The position numbers and the translations under genes are program-made. Below the pieces are notes generated by a model. It was given only the letters and a program-made list of their open reading frames with translations. It ran no database searches and was not told the DNA's origin. From assembly GCA_021815405.1 (NCBI GenBank), contig JAKAGV010000020.1:56295-120294 (forward strand): a DNA stretch of 64,000 bases, written 5' to 3'. Source of the DNA: Bacteroidota bacterium (lineage in GTDB: Bacteria > Bacteroidota > Ignavibacteria > Ignavibacteriales > Ignavibacteriaceae). Below, piece after piece: positions 52,322 to 62,037 of the stretch; the stretch's first letter is position 1; each line of letters starts with the position of its first letter.

Positions 52322-53713
52322 ATGGTTACGGAAGTAAATATAGAAAATAAGAAAGAACAGAAGCGGAAGAGAATAATTGAGTCTGCAGCAAAGCTTTTTT
52401 CGCAGAAAAGCTATCATGAAGTGATGATGGAAGATGTTGCAAAGCTATCGTCGATAGCCAAGGGAACAGTCTATAATTATTTCGAATCAAAGGAGGAATT
52501 ATATTTTTCTATCATGAAGCAGCGGATGGAAAAACTGACTGTTTCGCTAAAGGAAAAAATCAAAGATGAATCGAGCAGCATCGAGTCACTTCATTCGTTC
52601 ATCATTCATCTCTACATGTTCATGATGAAGTATCAAAGCTTTTTTTTGATGTATCAGAAGGAATCCTTGAAAGCTGAACACGAGCTTTGTTCAGAGCTAG
52701 TCGGATTAGAAAAAGTTTTGAAAAATATTCTCAGTGGAATAATTCGGTCCGGAAAGTCAGAAGGCTTGTTCAGAAATATTGAAGAAGGCTTTGCGGTTGA
52801 TTTGATTCTAGGCAGCATTTACGGTGCTGTTCAGCGAGGTATAGAAAAAGAATTTCATGAAGAGCTAATGATCGCCGAGAGAGAGAAGATTTTTGATTTC
52901 GTACTGCATGGATTATTTTCGGCATACGAGGAGAATAAGATGTTTCCTTTAAGCGGTAAGACAATTGTTATCACTCGAACAGTTGAGCAGTCAAGAGAAT
53001 CTTCTGAAGTTTTCAGGCAATTAGGAGCTAATGTTATAATTTTTCCGACTCTTGATATTGTCTCACCAGATAGCTGGAATGAATTCGACTCAGTAATTAA
53101 GAATGGCAGTACAATCAATTTTTTGATCTTTACTTCTGGACACGCTGTTAAAATGTTTACCCAAAGATGCAGCGAGCTGGGAATAAATTTCAATTTTAAT
53201 CAGACCAAAGTAGTTGCTGTCGGAAATAAAACTGCATCAGTCTGCGAGAAGTTAAAAATCCCTGTTCATATTATACCCAGAAAGTTCAGCGGAATTGGAG
53301 TTGTGGAAGAACTTTCAAATTATGATTTAAAGAAGAAACTGATTTTCATTCCTCGTTCTGCAATTGGTCGCGAAGAACTTCCCGACGGGCTCGAAGCGTT
53401 AGGAGCAAAAATTAAGACAGCACCTGTTTATAATGTTTCACTTCCTTCAGATGAAAAAGTTAAAAGTAATTTGGAAATTTTAAAACAGAGCAAACCGGAC
53501 ATTTTTATTTTTACGAGTCCATCAACTTTTGAAAATTATCTTCAGATTTTAAGAATTGTCAATCCAGTAAAATATTTTGAAAACTATAAAGTTGCGGCAA
53601 TCGGTCCGACAACTAAAACAGCGATTGAAAACAAGCATGTCCACGTCGACATCATGCCAGAAGAGTATACGATTGACGGTCTGGCAAAAGCCATAATAGA
53701 GTTTTATAAATAG
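52322..53713 (+). CDS. hemD: fusion of a TetR-type regulator and uroporphyrinogen-III synthase
   Basis: 463 residues in one frame. Residues about 13-200 are a TetR protein: the helix-turn-helix EDVAKLSSIAKGTVYNYFESKEELY lies near 40-64, then an all-helical ligand/dimer domain follows. Residues 210-463 are HemD: GKTIVITRTVEQSRESSEVF, FLIFTSGHAVKMF, VVAVGNKTA, FTSPSTFENYL and VAAIGPTTKTAI. HemD closes hydroxymethylbilane to uroporphyrinogen III. An internal ATG at 52940 (residue 207) follows GAGGAG by 6 nt, so a free HemD may also be made. The fusion would join a haem-pathway enzyme to a DNA-binding domain, suggesting feedback control of the operon; that is inference. Confidence 0.9.
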   Translation: MVTEVNIENKKEQKRKRIIESAAKLFSQKSYHEVMMEDVAKLSSIAKGTVYNYFESKEELYFSIMKQRMEKLTVSLKEKIKDESSSIESLHSFIIHLYMFMMKYQSFFLMYQKESLKAEHELCSELVGLEKVLKNILSGIIRSGKSEGLFRNIEEGFAVDLILGSIYGAVQRGIEKEFHEELMIAEREKIFDFVLHGLFSAYEENKMFPLSGKTIVITRTVEQSRESSEVFRQLGANVIIFPTLDIVSPDSWNEFDSVIKNGSTINFLIFTSGHAVKMFTQRCSELGINFNFNQTKVVAVGNKTASVCEKLKIPVHIIPRKFSGIGVVEELSNYDLKKKLIFIPRSAIGREELPDGLEALGAKIKTAPVYNVSLPSDEKVKSNLEILKQSKPDIFIFTSPSTFENYLQILRIVNPVKYFENYKVAAIGPTTKTAIENKHVHVDIMPEEYTIDGLAKAIIEFYK

Positions 53714-53770
53714 AATCTCGTAGCACAGACTTAAGTATGTGTAACAGGAAAAAGAAAGAGATAGAAAAAT

Positions 53771-54841
53771 TTGAGTAAGTTAAAGAACGATTTATTTTTA
53801 AGAGCGTGCAAGAAACTTTCGGTGGAACGAACACCGATTTGGATTATGCGCCAGGCTGGAAGATATTTGCCGGAGTACCGCAAGGTACGCGAGAAAGCCG
53901 ACTTCATTACGATGTGCCATACTCCTGAGCTTGCCGCTGAAGTAACGATCCAGCCGGTGGATATAATTGGTGTTGATGCAGCAATTATTTTCTCGGACAT
54001 TCTAGTCATTCCCGAAGCCATGGGAATGAAGTTCGATATGATTGAAAGCCGAGGTCCGGTTTTTCATCATCCTTTACGAAATGAGGCTGATGCAAAACTG
54101 CTGAAAAGAATCGACCCCGAAAAAGATTTGAAATACGTTCTCGATGCTGTTTCACTTACGAAGAGAGAATTGAACGGACGAGTACCATTAATCGGTTTCA
54201 GCGGCTCGCCGTGGACACTTTTTACTTATATGGTTGAAGGAAAGGGATCGAAGAATTTTTCTCATGTGAAGAAACTAATTTTTAATAATCCGCAGCTTGC
54301 ACACAAAGTTTTAGAATTGATTTCTGATACCGCTGCAGATTATCTTTCAGCAAAAATTGAAGCTGGTGCAAACGCTGTTCAGATATTTGATACTTGGGGC
54401 GGAATTCTTTCACAAAATGATTTTGAAGAATTCTCCCTCCGTTATATTTCGGAAGTTATTTCGAAAGTGAAACGGAAAGAAGAACCGGTAATTGTCTTTT
54501 CAAAAGGAGTTCATTTCAAGCTTGAAGAATTAGCTGCTTCTGGCGCAGATGTAATCGGACTTGATTGGACTATGGATCTTGGCGAAGTGAGAAAAAAGAT
54601 TGGCAGTAAAGTTTCTCTTCAAGGAAATTTGGACCCGACAGTTCTTTATGCTGGGAAGGATAAGATTAAAGAAGAAGCTAAAAAAGTTTTGAATTCTTAT
54701 GGTGAAGGAAGCGGACATATTTTTAATTTAGGTCACGGCATCCTTCCGGATGTTGACCCGGAAAATGCAAAGGCGCTTGTTAAGTTTGTGAAAGAAGAAA
54801 GTAAATTCTTTCAAAGCAAAGACGCAGAGACGCAAAGGTAA
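53771..54841 (+). CDS. hemE: uroporphyrinogen decarboxylase
   Basis: 356 residues from a TTG start. The family opening is WIMRQAGRYLPEYR (about 22). Other segments are FSDILVIPEAMG (catalytic Asp), GFSGSPWTLFTYMVEG, QIFDTWGGILS and LQGNLDPTVLY. It removes four carboxyls to give coproporphyrinogen III. The last eight residues (SKDAETQR) come from a CGCAGAGACGCAAAGG-type intergenic repeat read as coding sequence. Follows the TetR-HemD gene by 57 nt. Confidence 0.96.
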   Translation: MSKLKNDLFLRACKKLSVERTPIWIMRQAGRYLPEYRKVREKADFITMCHTPELAAEVTIQPVDIIGVDAAIIFSDILVIPEAMGMKFDMIESRGPVFHHPLRNEADAKLLKRIDPEKDLKYVLDAVSLTKRELNGRVPLIGFSGSPWTLFTYMVEGKGSKNFSHVKKLIFNNPQLAHKVLELISDTAADYLSAKIEAGANAVQIFDTWGGILSQNDFEEFSLRYISEVISKVKRKEEPVIVFSKGVHFKLEELAASGADVIGLDWTMDLGEVRKKIGSKVSLQGNLDPTVLYAGKDKIKEEAKKVLNSYGEGSGHIFNLGHGILPDVDPENAKALVKFVKEESKFFQSKDAETQR

Positions 54842-54855
54842 ATTTGGAGTAGATT

Positions 54856-56232
54856 ATGTTTGAAGTAGATTTAACAAAATTTAAAAAGTACGATAAGCCA
54901 GGACCGCGGTACACAAGCTATCCGACGGCTCCGCATTTCAGCGAAAGCTTTACTCATGAGAATTATCTTGATGAAATTCTAAAGACAAATTACGGCGAAA
55001 GTCTTCCCGACCTTTCGCTATATTTTCATCTTCCATTTTGCGACACGCTCTGCTACTTCTGCGGCTGCAACATGATAATTACCCGCAACCGCGACCGCGT
55101 GAAAGATTACATCAAATATCTGAAAAAAGAAATCGACATGGTGCGCACGTACATTCTGCCGGATAGAAAAGTTTCCCAGCTTCATTGGGGCGGCGGAACG
55201 CCAACTCATCTTTCGCCCGAAGAGATAGATGAGCTCGCATCTTACATAAAAGAATCATTTCAATTTAAGGAAGACTCTGAAAACGGCTGCGAGATTGACC
55301 CGCGCGAATTAACCCGCAAGCATCTGGAAATGCTGCGGAAGAACGGCTTTAATAGAATAAGCATGGGTGTTCAAGACTTTAATGAGAAGGTCCAGAAAGC
55401 AACGAACAGAATACAGCCGGAAAGCATAACGCGGCAGACTGTACAGTGGGTACGTGAGCTCGGCTTCAGCAGCATCAATCTTGATTTGATGTACGGACTT
55501 CCTTTTCAGACGCTTGAATCTTTTTCGGAAACATTGGATAAGACAATTGATATTTCGCCGGATAGAATTGCCGTTTTCAATTACGCACATGTGCCGTGGA
55601 TGAAAAAGCATATGTCTCTCATTCATCCGGAAGATTTGCCTGTTCCGGAAGTGAAGCTGCAAATTTTGAAGATGACGATTGAACGACTTACAAGCGCCGG
55701 TTATGTCTTCATCGGCATGGACCACTTTGCAAAACCGGATGACGAGCTTGCCACCGCTTTGAAAGAGAAAAAGCTTTACAGAAATTTTCAAGGATACAGT
55801 ACGCATTCCGGAACTGATTTGTACGCGATGGGAATAACAGCCATAAGTCAGCTTCAAAATGTCTACGCCCAGAATTTCAAAACGGAGAAAGAATATTATC
55901 AGTCAATTGATAACGAATTAATTCCGGTAGCAAAAGGTTACCGCTTAAATGAAGATGATATTCTCCGCCGCGAAGTTGTAATGAAATTGATGTGCAACTT
56001 CGAGCTAGAGTTTAAGCCGGTTGAAGAAAAGTATAAAATTAATTTCAAAGAATATTTTGCATGGGGCTTGAATAATTTGACAGAAATGGAAAAAGATGAA
56101 TTGGTTTTAGTTAGCGATGACAAAATTGAAGTCACTCCGATGGGCAAGCTGCTTATCCGCAACATCGCTATGAACTTTGACGGTTACATTGAGCGGAAGG
56201 AAGACACCGCCAAGTATTCAAGGACAGTATAA
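54856..56232 (+). CDS. hemN: oxygen-independent coproporphyrinogen III oxidase
   Basis: 458 residues of the radical-SAM HemN type. The cluster motif is Cys62-x3-Cys66-x2-Cys69 (FCDTLCYFCGC), with GGGTPTHL, ISMGVQDFN, NLDLMYGLPFQT and IGMDHFAKPDDEL. The N-terminal segment KYDKPGPRYTSYPTAPHF is typical of true HemN rather than HemW. It decarboxylates coproporphyrinogen III to protoporphyrinogen IX without oxygen, suiting an anaerobic or facultative lifestyle. 14 nt after hemE. Confidence 0.96.
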   Translation: MFEVDLTKFKKYDKPGPRYTSYPTAPHFSESFTHENYLDEILKTNYGESLPDLSLYFHLPFCDTLCYFCGCNMIITRNRDRVKDYIKYLKKEIDMVRTYILPDRKVSQLHWGGGTPTHLSPEEIDELASYIKESFQFKEDSENGCEIDPRELTRKHLEMLRKNGFNRISMGVQDFNEKVQKATNRIQPESITRQTVQWVRELGFSSINLDLMYGLPFQTLESFSETLDKTIDISPDRIAVFNYAHVPWMKKHMSLIHPEDLPVPEVKLQILKMTIERLTSAGYVFIGMDHFAKPDDELATALKEKKLYRNFQGYSTHSGTDLYAMGITAISQLQNVYAQNFKTEKEYYQSIDNELIPVAKGYRLNEDDILRREVVMKLMCNFELEFKPVEEKYKINFKEYFAWGLNNLTEMEKDELVLVSDDKIEVTPMGKLLIRNIAMNFDGYIERKEDTAKYSRTV

Positions 56233-56268
56233 TTTTTTCACCAGAGAGTCACAGAGACACGGAGAAGG

Positions 56269-57651
56269 ATGAGTAAAAAAATTGTAGTGCTCGGCGCAGG
56301 TATTTCAGGATTGACAACAACTTATCTTCTTAATAAGGAAGGTTACGATGTAACTGTGCTTGAAAAGAAGAATGAAGTCGGTGGCTCGATGGAAAGTGTG
56401 TTTGAAAACGGTTACTTGTTTGACCGCGGACCAAACAGCGGTCTGGATACCACGCCGCTAATCGGACAATTAGTTGAAGAGCTTGGACTTCAGAATGAAA
56501 TTGTTTACGCTAATAAAATCGGTAATAAGAGATACATTCTTCGCAGCAATCAGCTTCACCCGTTGCCGATGAGCCCGCCGGCTTTTATTAAAACAAAATT
56601 ATTTTCAGGCGGAGCAAAACTTAGATTGCTTGCTGAACCGTTTATTGGTAGATCTAACGACGGATATTATCAAAGCATTGCCGATTTCGTTAAGAGAAGA
56701 CTCGGTAACGAATTTTTGGATTATGCAATCAATCCTTTTGTTGCGGGAGTTTATGCAGGCAATCCTGAAGAGTTAAGTGTGAAGTCTGCATTCCCAAAGC
56801 TTTATGCTCTTGAAGAGAAGTACGGCGGATTAATTATCGGTTCAATTAAAAGTATGAAGGAGAGGAAGAAGCGCGCAGAAAAATCAAAGCAAAGCGCGCG
56901 GATGTTTTCCTTTGTTAACGGAATGCAAGTACTACCGAAAGCAATTGCTGCAAATCTTGGAGATAAGATAATAAAATCTGCTGAAGTTAAATCGATTGCA
57001 AAAGAAAATTCCGGTTATAAAATTTCTTATTTAAATAACGGAAGTCCTAAAGAAATTGAATGCGATATTTTGTTATCGGCTATCCCAGCTTACAGCGCTG
57101 CTGATTTGTTCAGATCGATGGATGAAAATTTGGCGAAACATTTTGAGCAAATTTACTATCCGCCGGTGCTGGTGCTTTTGCTTTCTTACGAAAAAACTGC
57201 AATAAAGCAGCCACTGGATGGATTTGGATTTTTAATTCCGGCAAAAGAAAAGAAATCTTTCCTCGGTGCAATATGGAGTTCGGTTCTTTTCCCGAATCGC
57301 TCGGAGGAAGGAAGAGCGGCATTTACAATTTTTGTCGGCGGTGCGCGCAATCCGGAAATCGGAAATATCGACAAAGAAATTCTTTTCAAAAAAGTAAGAA
57401 ATGAATTTGAAGAAATAATGGGAATCTCAAGTGAACCGGTGTTTACTTCGTATCGTTATTGGTCGAAGTCTATTCCGCAGTATAACATCGGGTATATTGA
57501 ACATGAAAAATATTTTGATGAATTTGAGAAGAGAAATCCGGGAATTGTTATCGGTGGTAATTATCGCGGCGGAATTTCCGTAGGCGACTGTATAAAAAAT
57601 TCAGAAATTAATGTTAATAAAATTAAATCACTTTGCGACTTAGCGTCTTAG
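56269..57651 (+). CDS. protoporphyrinogen oxidase, FAD-dependent HemY/HemG type
   Basis: 460 residues. The FAD dinucleotide-binding motif is [16 protein letters not shown] (about 5), with [45 protein letters not shown] and a C-terminal [20 protein letters not shown] contact follow. It oxidises protoporphyrinogen (or coproporphyrinogen) using oxygen or a quinone-linked acceptor. The C-terminal LCDLAS lies inside a CTTAGCGTCTTAGCGG-type repeat. It follows hemN by 36 nt, with another copy of the repeat in between. Confidence 0.9.
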   Translation: MSKKIVVLGAGISGLTTTYLLNKEGYDVTVLEKKNEVGGSMESVFENGYLFDRGPNSGLDTTPLIGQLVEELGLQNEIVYANKIGNKRYILRSNQLHPLPMSPPAFIKTKLFSGGAKLRLLAEPFIGRSNDGYYQSIADFVKRRLGNEFLDYAINPFVAGVYAGNPEELSVKSAFPKLYALEEKYGGLIIGSIKSMKERKKRAEKSKQSARMFSFVNGMQVLPKAIAANLGDKIIKSAEVKSIAKENSGYKISYLNNGSPKEIECDILLSAIPAYSAADLFRSMDENLAKHFEQIYYPPVLVLLLSYEKTAIKQPLDGFGFLIPAKEKKSFLGAIWSSVLFPNRSEEGRAAFTIFVGGARNPEIGNIDKEILFKKVRNEFEEIMGISSEPVFTSYRYWSKSIPQYNIGYIEHEKYFDEFEKRNPGIVIGGNYRGGISVGDCIKNSEINVNKIKSLCDLAS

Positions 57652-57707
57652 CGGTAAATTCTTTTTCACCGCAGAGGCGCAATGACGCTAAGGAAAGGAA
57701 AAAAACA

Positions 57708-58694
57708 ATGGCAACTTATCCAACCAAAAGATTAAGAAGGCTTCGTTACAATCCGCTTGTAAGAGACATGATAAGAGAAACGGAACTTTCGAAAAATGAT
57801 TTTATTTACCCGCTGTTTGTTGTACCTGGAAATAAAGTCAGGAAGCCGGTTAAATCGATGCCGGGCGTATTTCAGTTATCTGTAGATGAAGTAGTAAAAG
57901 AATGCAAGGAAGTCGAAGCCCTAGGAATTCCAGCAATAATTTTATTCGGAATTCCCGAGCATAAAGATGAAGTCGGCTCCGGAGCTTACGACGAGAATGG
58001 CATAGTTCAGAAAGCCATCCGTGCTATTAAAGAAGAAGTGAAAAATCTTCTCGTCATTACAGACGTCTGTATGTGCGAATATACTTCTCATGGACACTGC
58101 GGAGTTTTGCACGGCGAAGAAATCTTGAATGATGAAACAGTCGAACTGCTCGTTAAAGAATCTCTTTCACATGCGAAGGCTGGCGCAGATATTATCGCTC
58201 CGTCGGATATGATGGATGGAAGAATTGCCGCGATTCGAAAAGGTCTTGACGAAAACGAATTTACAAAAATTCCGATTCTTAGCTATGCGGCAAAATTTGC
58301 TTCCGGCTACTACGGACCTTTTAGAGACGCTGCTGAATCAACTCCGGCTTTTGGCGATAGACGCTCGCATCAAATGGATATTGCAAACGGTGACGAAGCT
58401 TTACGCGAAGTTGAATCGGACATTGAAGAAGGCGCCGATATTGTAATGGTGAAGCCGGCTGGTCCCTATCTCGACATCATCCGGAGAGTGAAAGATAAAT
58501 TCGGAATGCCGACTTGCGCCTATCAAGTAAGCGGAGAGTACGCAATGATTAAAGCTGCCGGTCAAAACGGCTGGATTGATGAAGAGCGCGTAATGATTGA
58601 GTCGCTGATTGCAATAAAGCGCGCCGGTGCAGATATGTTCCTAACTTACTTTGCGAAAGATGCGGCAAAGTGGATTGATAAGAATAAAAAATAA
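57708..58694 (+). CDS. hemB: porphobilinogen synthase
   Basis: The ATG at 57708 follows AAGGAAAGG and starts the usual N-terminus [14 protein letters not shown]; an earlier in-frame start at 57633 would overlap the oxidase gene. 328 residues. The metal-binding region is [14 protein letters not shown], the Schiff-base lysines are in [14 protein letters not shown] and [10 protein letters not shown], and PSDMMDGRI is present. It joins two aminolaevulinates to porphobilinogen. It is the last haem gene; hemL and a chelatase are not seen. Confidence 0.96.
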   Translation: MATYPTKRLRRLRYNPLVRDMIRETELSKNDFIYPLFVVPGNKVRKPVKSMPGVFQLSVDEVVKECKEVEALGIPAIILFGIPEHKDEVGSGAYDENGIVQKAIRAIKEEVKNLLVITDVCMCEYTSHGHCGVLHGEEILNDETVELLVKESLSHAKAGADIIAPSDMMDGRIAAIRKGLDENEFTKIPILSYAAKFASGYYGPFRDAAESTPAFGDRRSHQMDIANGDEALREVESDIEEGADIVMVKPAGPYLDIIRRVKDKFGMPTCAYQVSGEYAMIKAAGQNGWIDEERVMIESLIAIKRAGADMFLTYFAKDAAKWIDKNKK

Positions 58695-58763
58695 TCTTTC
58701 TTAAACTTGAACTTACACTTAGAGATTTTCAAGAAGTTTAAGTGCCAGTTCAAGATAATCTAT

Positions 58764-59111
58764 ATGGACTTAGAAACTATTCGAGAATATTGTCTGAAGA
58801 AAAAAGGTGTAACTGAGAGTCTTCCGTTTAACGAAGACTCTCCGGTATACAAGCTGATGAGTAAAATTTTTCTCGTCGCAAATTTAACGCCTCCCACAAG
58901 CATCAATTTGAAATGCGATCCCGAAAAGGCAGTTGAGCTGCGCGAAAGATATGCTGCAGTTACGCCAGGCTACCACATGAACAAGCTTCACTGGAATACA
59001 ATTATGCTTGACAATTCCGTCACGGATAAATTAATTTTAAGCTGGATAGATGATTCTTATAACCTTGCAACGGGTAGTTTATCCAAGAAAGAAAAGGAGA
59101 TGCTGAAATAA
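58764..59111 (+). CDS. MmcQ/YjbR family protein
   Basis: The ATG at 58764 is preferred to the in-frame start at 58707, which would place an inverted repeat (AACTTGAACTTACACTT...AAGTGCCAGTTCAAG) inside the gene. 115 residues: LETIREYCLKKKGVTES, PFNEDSPVYKLM, INLKCDPEKAVELRE and PGYHMNKLHWNTI, all hallmarks of the family (CyaY-like fold, annotated as DNA-binding). The function is poorly known. Confidence 0.88.
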   Translation: MDLETIREYCLKKKGVTESLPFNEDSPVYKLMSKIFLVANLTPPTSINLKCDPEKAVELRERYAAVTPGYHMNKLHWNTIMLDNSVTDKLILSWIDDSYNLATGSLSKKEKEMLK

Positions 59112-59320
59112 TTAGTTTGGAGAGTTAAAATTTTTTGACCGTTTAGTCACTCCTTCCTATAAAATAAAAGCCTTATAATTGATTAAAAATCAACGATACA
59201 AATATTTTTGTTGAGCATCGTCACCAAAATTATTCGCAGTTACGAATGATGTTGACACATTAAATGTTATAACATATATTTGAGCCGTAAATAAATTATG
59301 TTTAATCATGGAGGTTTATT

Positions 59321-59887
59321 ATGGATTCAAAAGAAAAAGTTTCAACGGGTATTGCTCAGAAAGAAGTATGGAATTTGGACAAGGCGCATTCCAAGATTCA
59401 ATTCTCCGCAAGACATTTAGTAATTTCTGAAGTTGCCGGGCACTTCAATAATTTCGATATAAATTTTTCAACCGGCGAAGATTTAACCGATGGCGAAGTC
59501 GAAGCAACAATCTACGTAAAAAGCATTGACACCGGAATTTCCGATAGAGACAATCATTTAAGAAGTGCCGATTTTTTTGATGTGGAAAAATATCCACAAA
59601 TCAAGTTTAAAAGTACTAAGGTTGAAAAAGTTAACGACGAGAAATACAAGCTTACGGGCAATCTAACAATTAAAAATATTACCAAGCCATTTGAGTTTGA
59701 TGTTTTCTACGGCGGACAAATTAAAGATCCATGGGGAATGCAGAGATCGGGTTTCAAAGCGACCGGCACATTAAATAGATTTGACTTTGATCTTAAGTGG
59801 AATGCATTGATGGAAACCGGCGGCGCTGTTGTAGGAAAGAATATTAACATTACTGTTGATGCCGAATTTACAAAGCAAAATCAATAA
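59321..59887 (+). CDS. YceI family protein
   Basis: 188 residues, no evident signal peptide. The lipocalin-like YceI fold is marked by WNLDKAHSKIQFSARHLV, VEATIYVKSIDTGI, RDNHLRSADFFDVEKYPQIKFKS, GNLTIKNITKPFEFDV and the end GKNINITVDAEF. Family members bind polyisoprenoids or amphiphiles and are often stress-induced. It starts behind a good GGAGGTT site. Here it precedes pirin and MarR genes, forming a possible stress group. Confidence 0.92.
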   Translation: MDSKEKVSTGIAQKEVWNLDKAHSKIQFSARHLVISEVAGHFNNFDINFSTGEDLTDGEVEATIYVKSIDTGISDRDNHLRSADFFDVEKYPQIKFKSTKVEKVNDEKYKLTGNLTIKNITKPFEFDVFYGGQIKDPWGMQRSGFKATGTLNRFDFDLKWNALMETGGAVVGKNINITVDAEFTKQNQ

Positions 59888-60082
59888 TAGCTTTGCAGAA
59901 AGAAGCTGCTGATTTTACGCTTCACTAATTGCTTAAGAAGTGTTAGAGTAGCGAGTATTTGAATGTAAAGAATTTGAAGAGGAGAATTTAAATAGTTTAT
60001 TGGAGACGGTAAGGTGGGCGCCGTCTTCAGTTAACAAGTTATTAAGCATTCATGATGTTATTAAGAAAGACAGGTTAATCCT

Positions 60083-60793
60083 ATGAAAAAAGTTTTACAC
60101 AAAGCAAATGAGCGCGGAGTTGCCGAACATGGCTGGCTTCACAGCCGGTTCAGTTTCAGCTTTGACCAATATTATGATCCTAATAAAATGGGATTCGGAC
60201 TCCTTCGTGTTTTGAACGATGATATAATTGAAGAGGGCGAAGGATTTGGATTGCATCCTCACAACAACATGGAAATAATTACTGTTTTACTGGAAGGAGA
60301 ATTAGAACATAAAGATACAACCGGAACCACAATGGTTTTGCATCCAGGCGAGGTTCAAGTTATGTCTGCCGGAAAAGGAATTATGCACTCTGAATATAAC
60401 CATTCCAAAGTTGAACAGACGAAGTTTCTTCAAATATGGATTATTCCGAAGGAAAGAAATATTACCCCGAGGTATGATCAGAAATATTTTGGATTCGAAG
60501 ATTTTGAAAATGAAATTAGAACTGTTGCATCGGGTTCAAAATTAAATTCAGCTTTATACATTCATCAGAATGCGGCAGTCTCACTGGGAAAGCTGGGTAA
60601 AGGCAAAGAAATTGTCTATAAAAATTTTTATAAAGGTAACGGTTCTTATTTGTTTGTGTTGGATGGAAGCATTAATTTTGACAATGATGAATTGGGTAAA
60701 AGAGACTCTGTCGGTGTTTATGATTACGATGAATTAAGGTTTAATGCCTCCTCCGATGCAAGCTTTATAATTATCGAAGTACCGATGAACTAA
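60083..60793 (+). CDS. pirin family protein
   Basis: 236 residues of the bicupin pirin type. The N-terminus is HKANERGVAEHGWLHSRFSFSFDQYYDP, and the metal ligands are in GFGLHPHNNMEIITV and EVQVMSAGKGIMHSEYNH, followed by FLQIWIIP. Bacterial pirins bind iron; some show quercetinase activity. The gene lies 10 nt before a MarR regulator, probably co-transcribed. A GAGACGG/CCGTCTTC hairpin lies upstream near 60005-60028. Confidence 0.93.
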   Translation: MKKVLHKANERGVAEHGWLHSRFSFSFDQYYDPNKMGFGLLRVLNDDIIEEGEGFGLHPHNNMEIITVLLEGELEHKDTTGTTMVLHPGEVQVMSAGKGIMHSEYNHSKVEQTKFLQIWIIPKERNITPRYDQKYFGFEDFENEIRTVASGSKLNSALYIHQNAAVSLGKLGKGKEIVYKNFYKGNGSYLFVLDGSINFDNDELGKRDSVGVYDYDELRFNASSDASFIIIEVPMN

Positions 60794-60803
60794 AACTAAA
60801 CAG

Positions 60804-61253
60804 ATGAAATTAGAAGAAGAAATATCGCAAAAGCAATTTAGGAATGAATACCACAAAGCTGCGGTAAATGTGGTCTACACTTTCAACTGGCTTAATAACC
60901 AGAACATTAGCTTTTTTAAACCGCTCGGAATTACACCGCAGCAATTTAATATCCTTCGTATTTTGCGCGGTCAGCATCCGAAACCAGCTACAATTAAATT
61001 GATTAAGGAGCGGATGCTGGATAAAATGTCCGACGCTTCACGCATAGTTGAAAAGCTCAGAGTAAAAGGTTTGGTAGATAGAAATATTTGTTCGCATGAC
61101 AGAAGAAATGTTGATGTATACATTACTCAAAAAGGTCTTGATATACTTGCACAAATTGATGCGCTTGATAATGAAATCGACGGCAGACTGTCTTCTTTAA
61201 ATCAGGAAGAAATAAAGCAGCTTAACGATCTGCTTGATAAGCTGCGGGGTTAA
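60804..61253 (+). CDS. MarR family transcriptional regulator
   Basis: 149 residues. The winged helix-turn-helix is marked by PLGITPQQFNILRILRGQHPKPATIKLIKERMLDKMSDASRIVEKL and the wing GLVDRNICSHDRRNVDVYIT. Dimerisation helices lie at both ends. It probably represses its own operon with pirin in response to a small ligand or oxidant. No operator was identified with confidence. Confidence 0.92.
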   Translation: MKLEEEISQKQFRNEYHKAAVNVVYTFNWLNNQNISFFKPLGITPQQFNILRILRGQHPKPATIKLIKERMLDKMSDASRIVEKLRVKGLVDRNICSHDRRNVDVYITQKGLDILAQIDALDNEIDGRLSSLNQEEIKQLNDLLDKLRG

Positions 61254-61279
61254 ATTTAATTCAAACTTTTCATAAGCGT

Positions 61280-61453
61280 TTAAAAAATCTTTTCTGGAAA
61301 TCCCCGTTTGTGTACAATTGTTCTTAAAGTAGTTGTTTTTATAGTATTATGTTTTGGCATTGTTAAAGGTGTTTTTGTCCCATCAGAGTTTATTCGAAGC
61401 ATCGAAATATGTTCTTTCTCCCGCACAATGTTGAAGCCTAGAAACTCAAAAGC
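61280..61453 (-). pseudogene. HicA-like mRNA interferase remnant, N-terminus lost
   Basis: A 57-codon minus-strand segment ends at TAA 61280: FEFLGFNIVREKEHISMLRINSDG, TPLTMPKHNTIKTTTLRTIVHKRGF. This is the HicA double-stranded-RNA-binding-like fold with the catalytic-type His (KEHISMLR). The first dozen residues and the start codon are missing: a TAG precedes it at 61454-61456, followed by a C6 tract and AACTGGACA, which looks like a broken mobile-element end. No HicB partner is seen. Confidence 0.65.
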
Positions 61454-61515
61454 CTATGCTTCCCCCCAAAACTGGACAAAAATTTAAGGTGGAAAACCTT
61501 AAATTAAAACATAAG

Positions 61516-61555
61516 TAAGCCTATATTTGTGCCATATGGCACAAATATAGGCTTA
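61516..61555. repeat. perfect 40-bp palindrome
   Basis: TAAGCCTATATTTGTGCC, then ATAT, then GGCACAAATATAGGCTTA: every base pairs. A second hairpin AATTTAAGGT-GGAAA-ACCTTAAATT lies just to the left (61481-61505). The gap 61561-61740 shows no convincing gene; short minus frames exist behind GGAGGT-like sites. Confidence 0.9.
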
Positions 61556-61747
61556 CAGGTGTGTTTTCTTTTTTCTGTCTGCATTTGGATACTCCTGATG
61601 TTTTGTTATACATAAGTTAATTTTTCAAAAGTATCTTTCCAACTTAAGCATTATATAAGACTTCATTCTTTTTCATTGAGACCTCCTAAAATATTTTTAT
61701 TTCTTTACGGAAATCTCAAAATAATTATTTCTTATATTTTAAACATA

Positions 61748-61963
61748 CGAACGGTGTTGTGGCTAAGGCGCAGCCCATAACTACAGTGCTGAACTTGTTT
61801 GAGCCAAAGGCTCATCAGCCTTTGGCTGAAATAAATTTTATGATTACAAAAATCTTTCATAGAAAGATAAACTTGAATAAGAAACTAAACACGGAATGAC
61901 AGACTAAAAAACTGAAAATGCCGAAGGCGAAAACGCTGTCGCCTTGAGCCACTTGTTATATTG
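61748..61963. other. attC-like foldable site 1, carrying a nested repeat
   Basis: GTGGCTAAGGCG (61759-61770) is inverted as CGCCTTGAGCCAC (61940-61952) with one unpaired G, then TTGTTATATTGCG. A perfect AGCCAAAGGCT hairpin (61802-61827) and a diverged dispersed palindrome lie between the arms. The single extrahelical base and terminal GTTATA resemble integron attC sites. Confidence 0.45.
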
Positions 61964-62037
61964 CGTTTATGCTTTTGTGTATTGCATCTATCAGAATAAT
62001 GATATAATTTCAACATAATAAAAACAAAGGAAATAAG

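Noticed and set aside
61560..61740. Short minus-strand frames behind AGGAGGT-like sites
   Set aside because: The frames are 10-26 codons long with no recognisable product; possibly a mobile-element remnant, but not supportable as genes.
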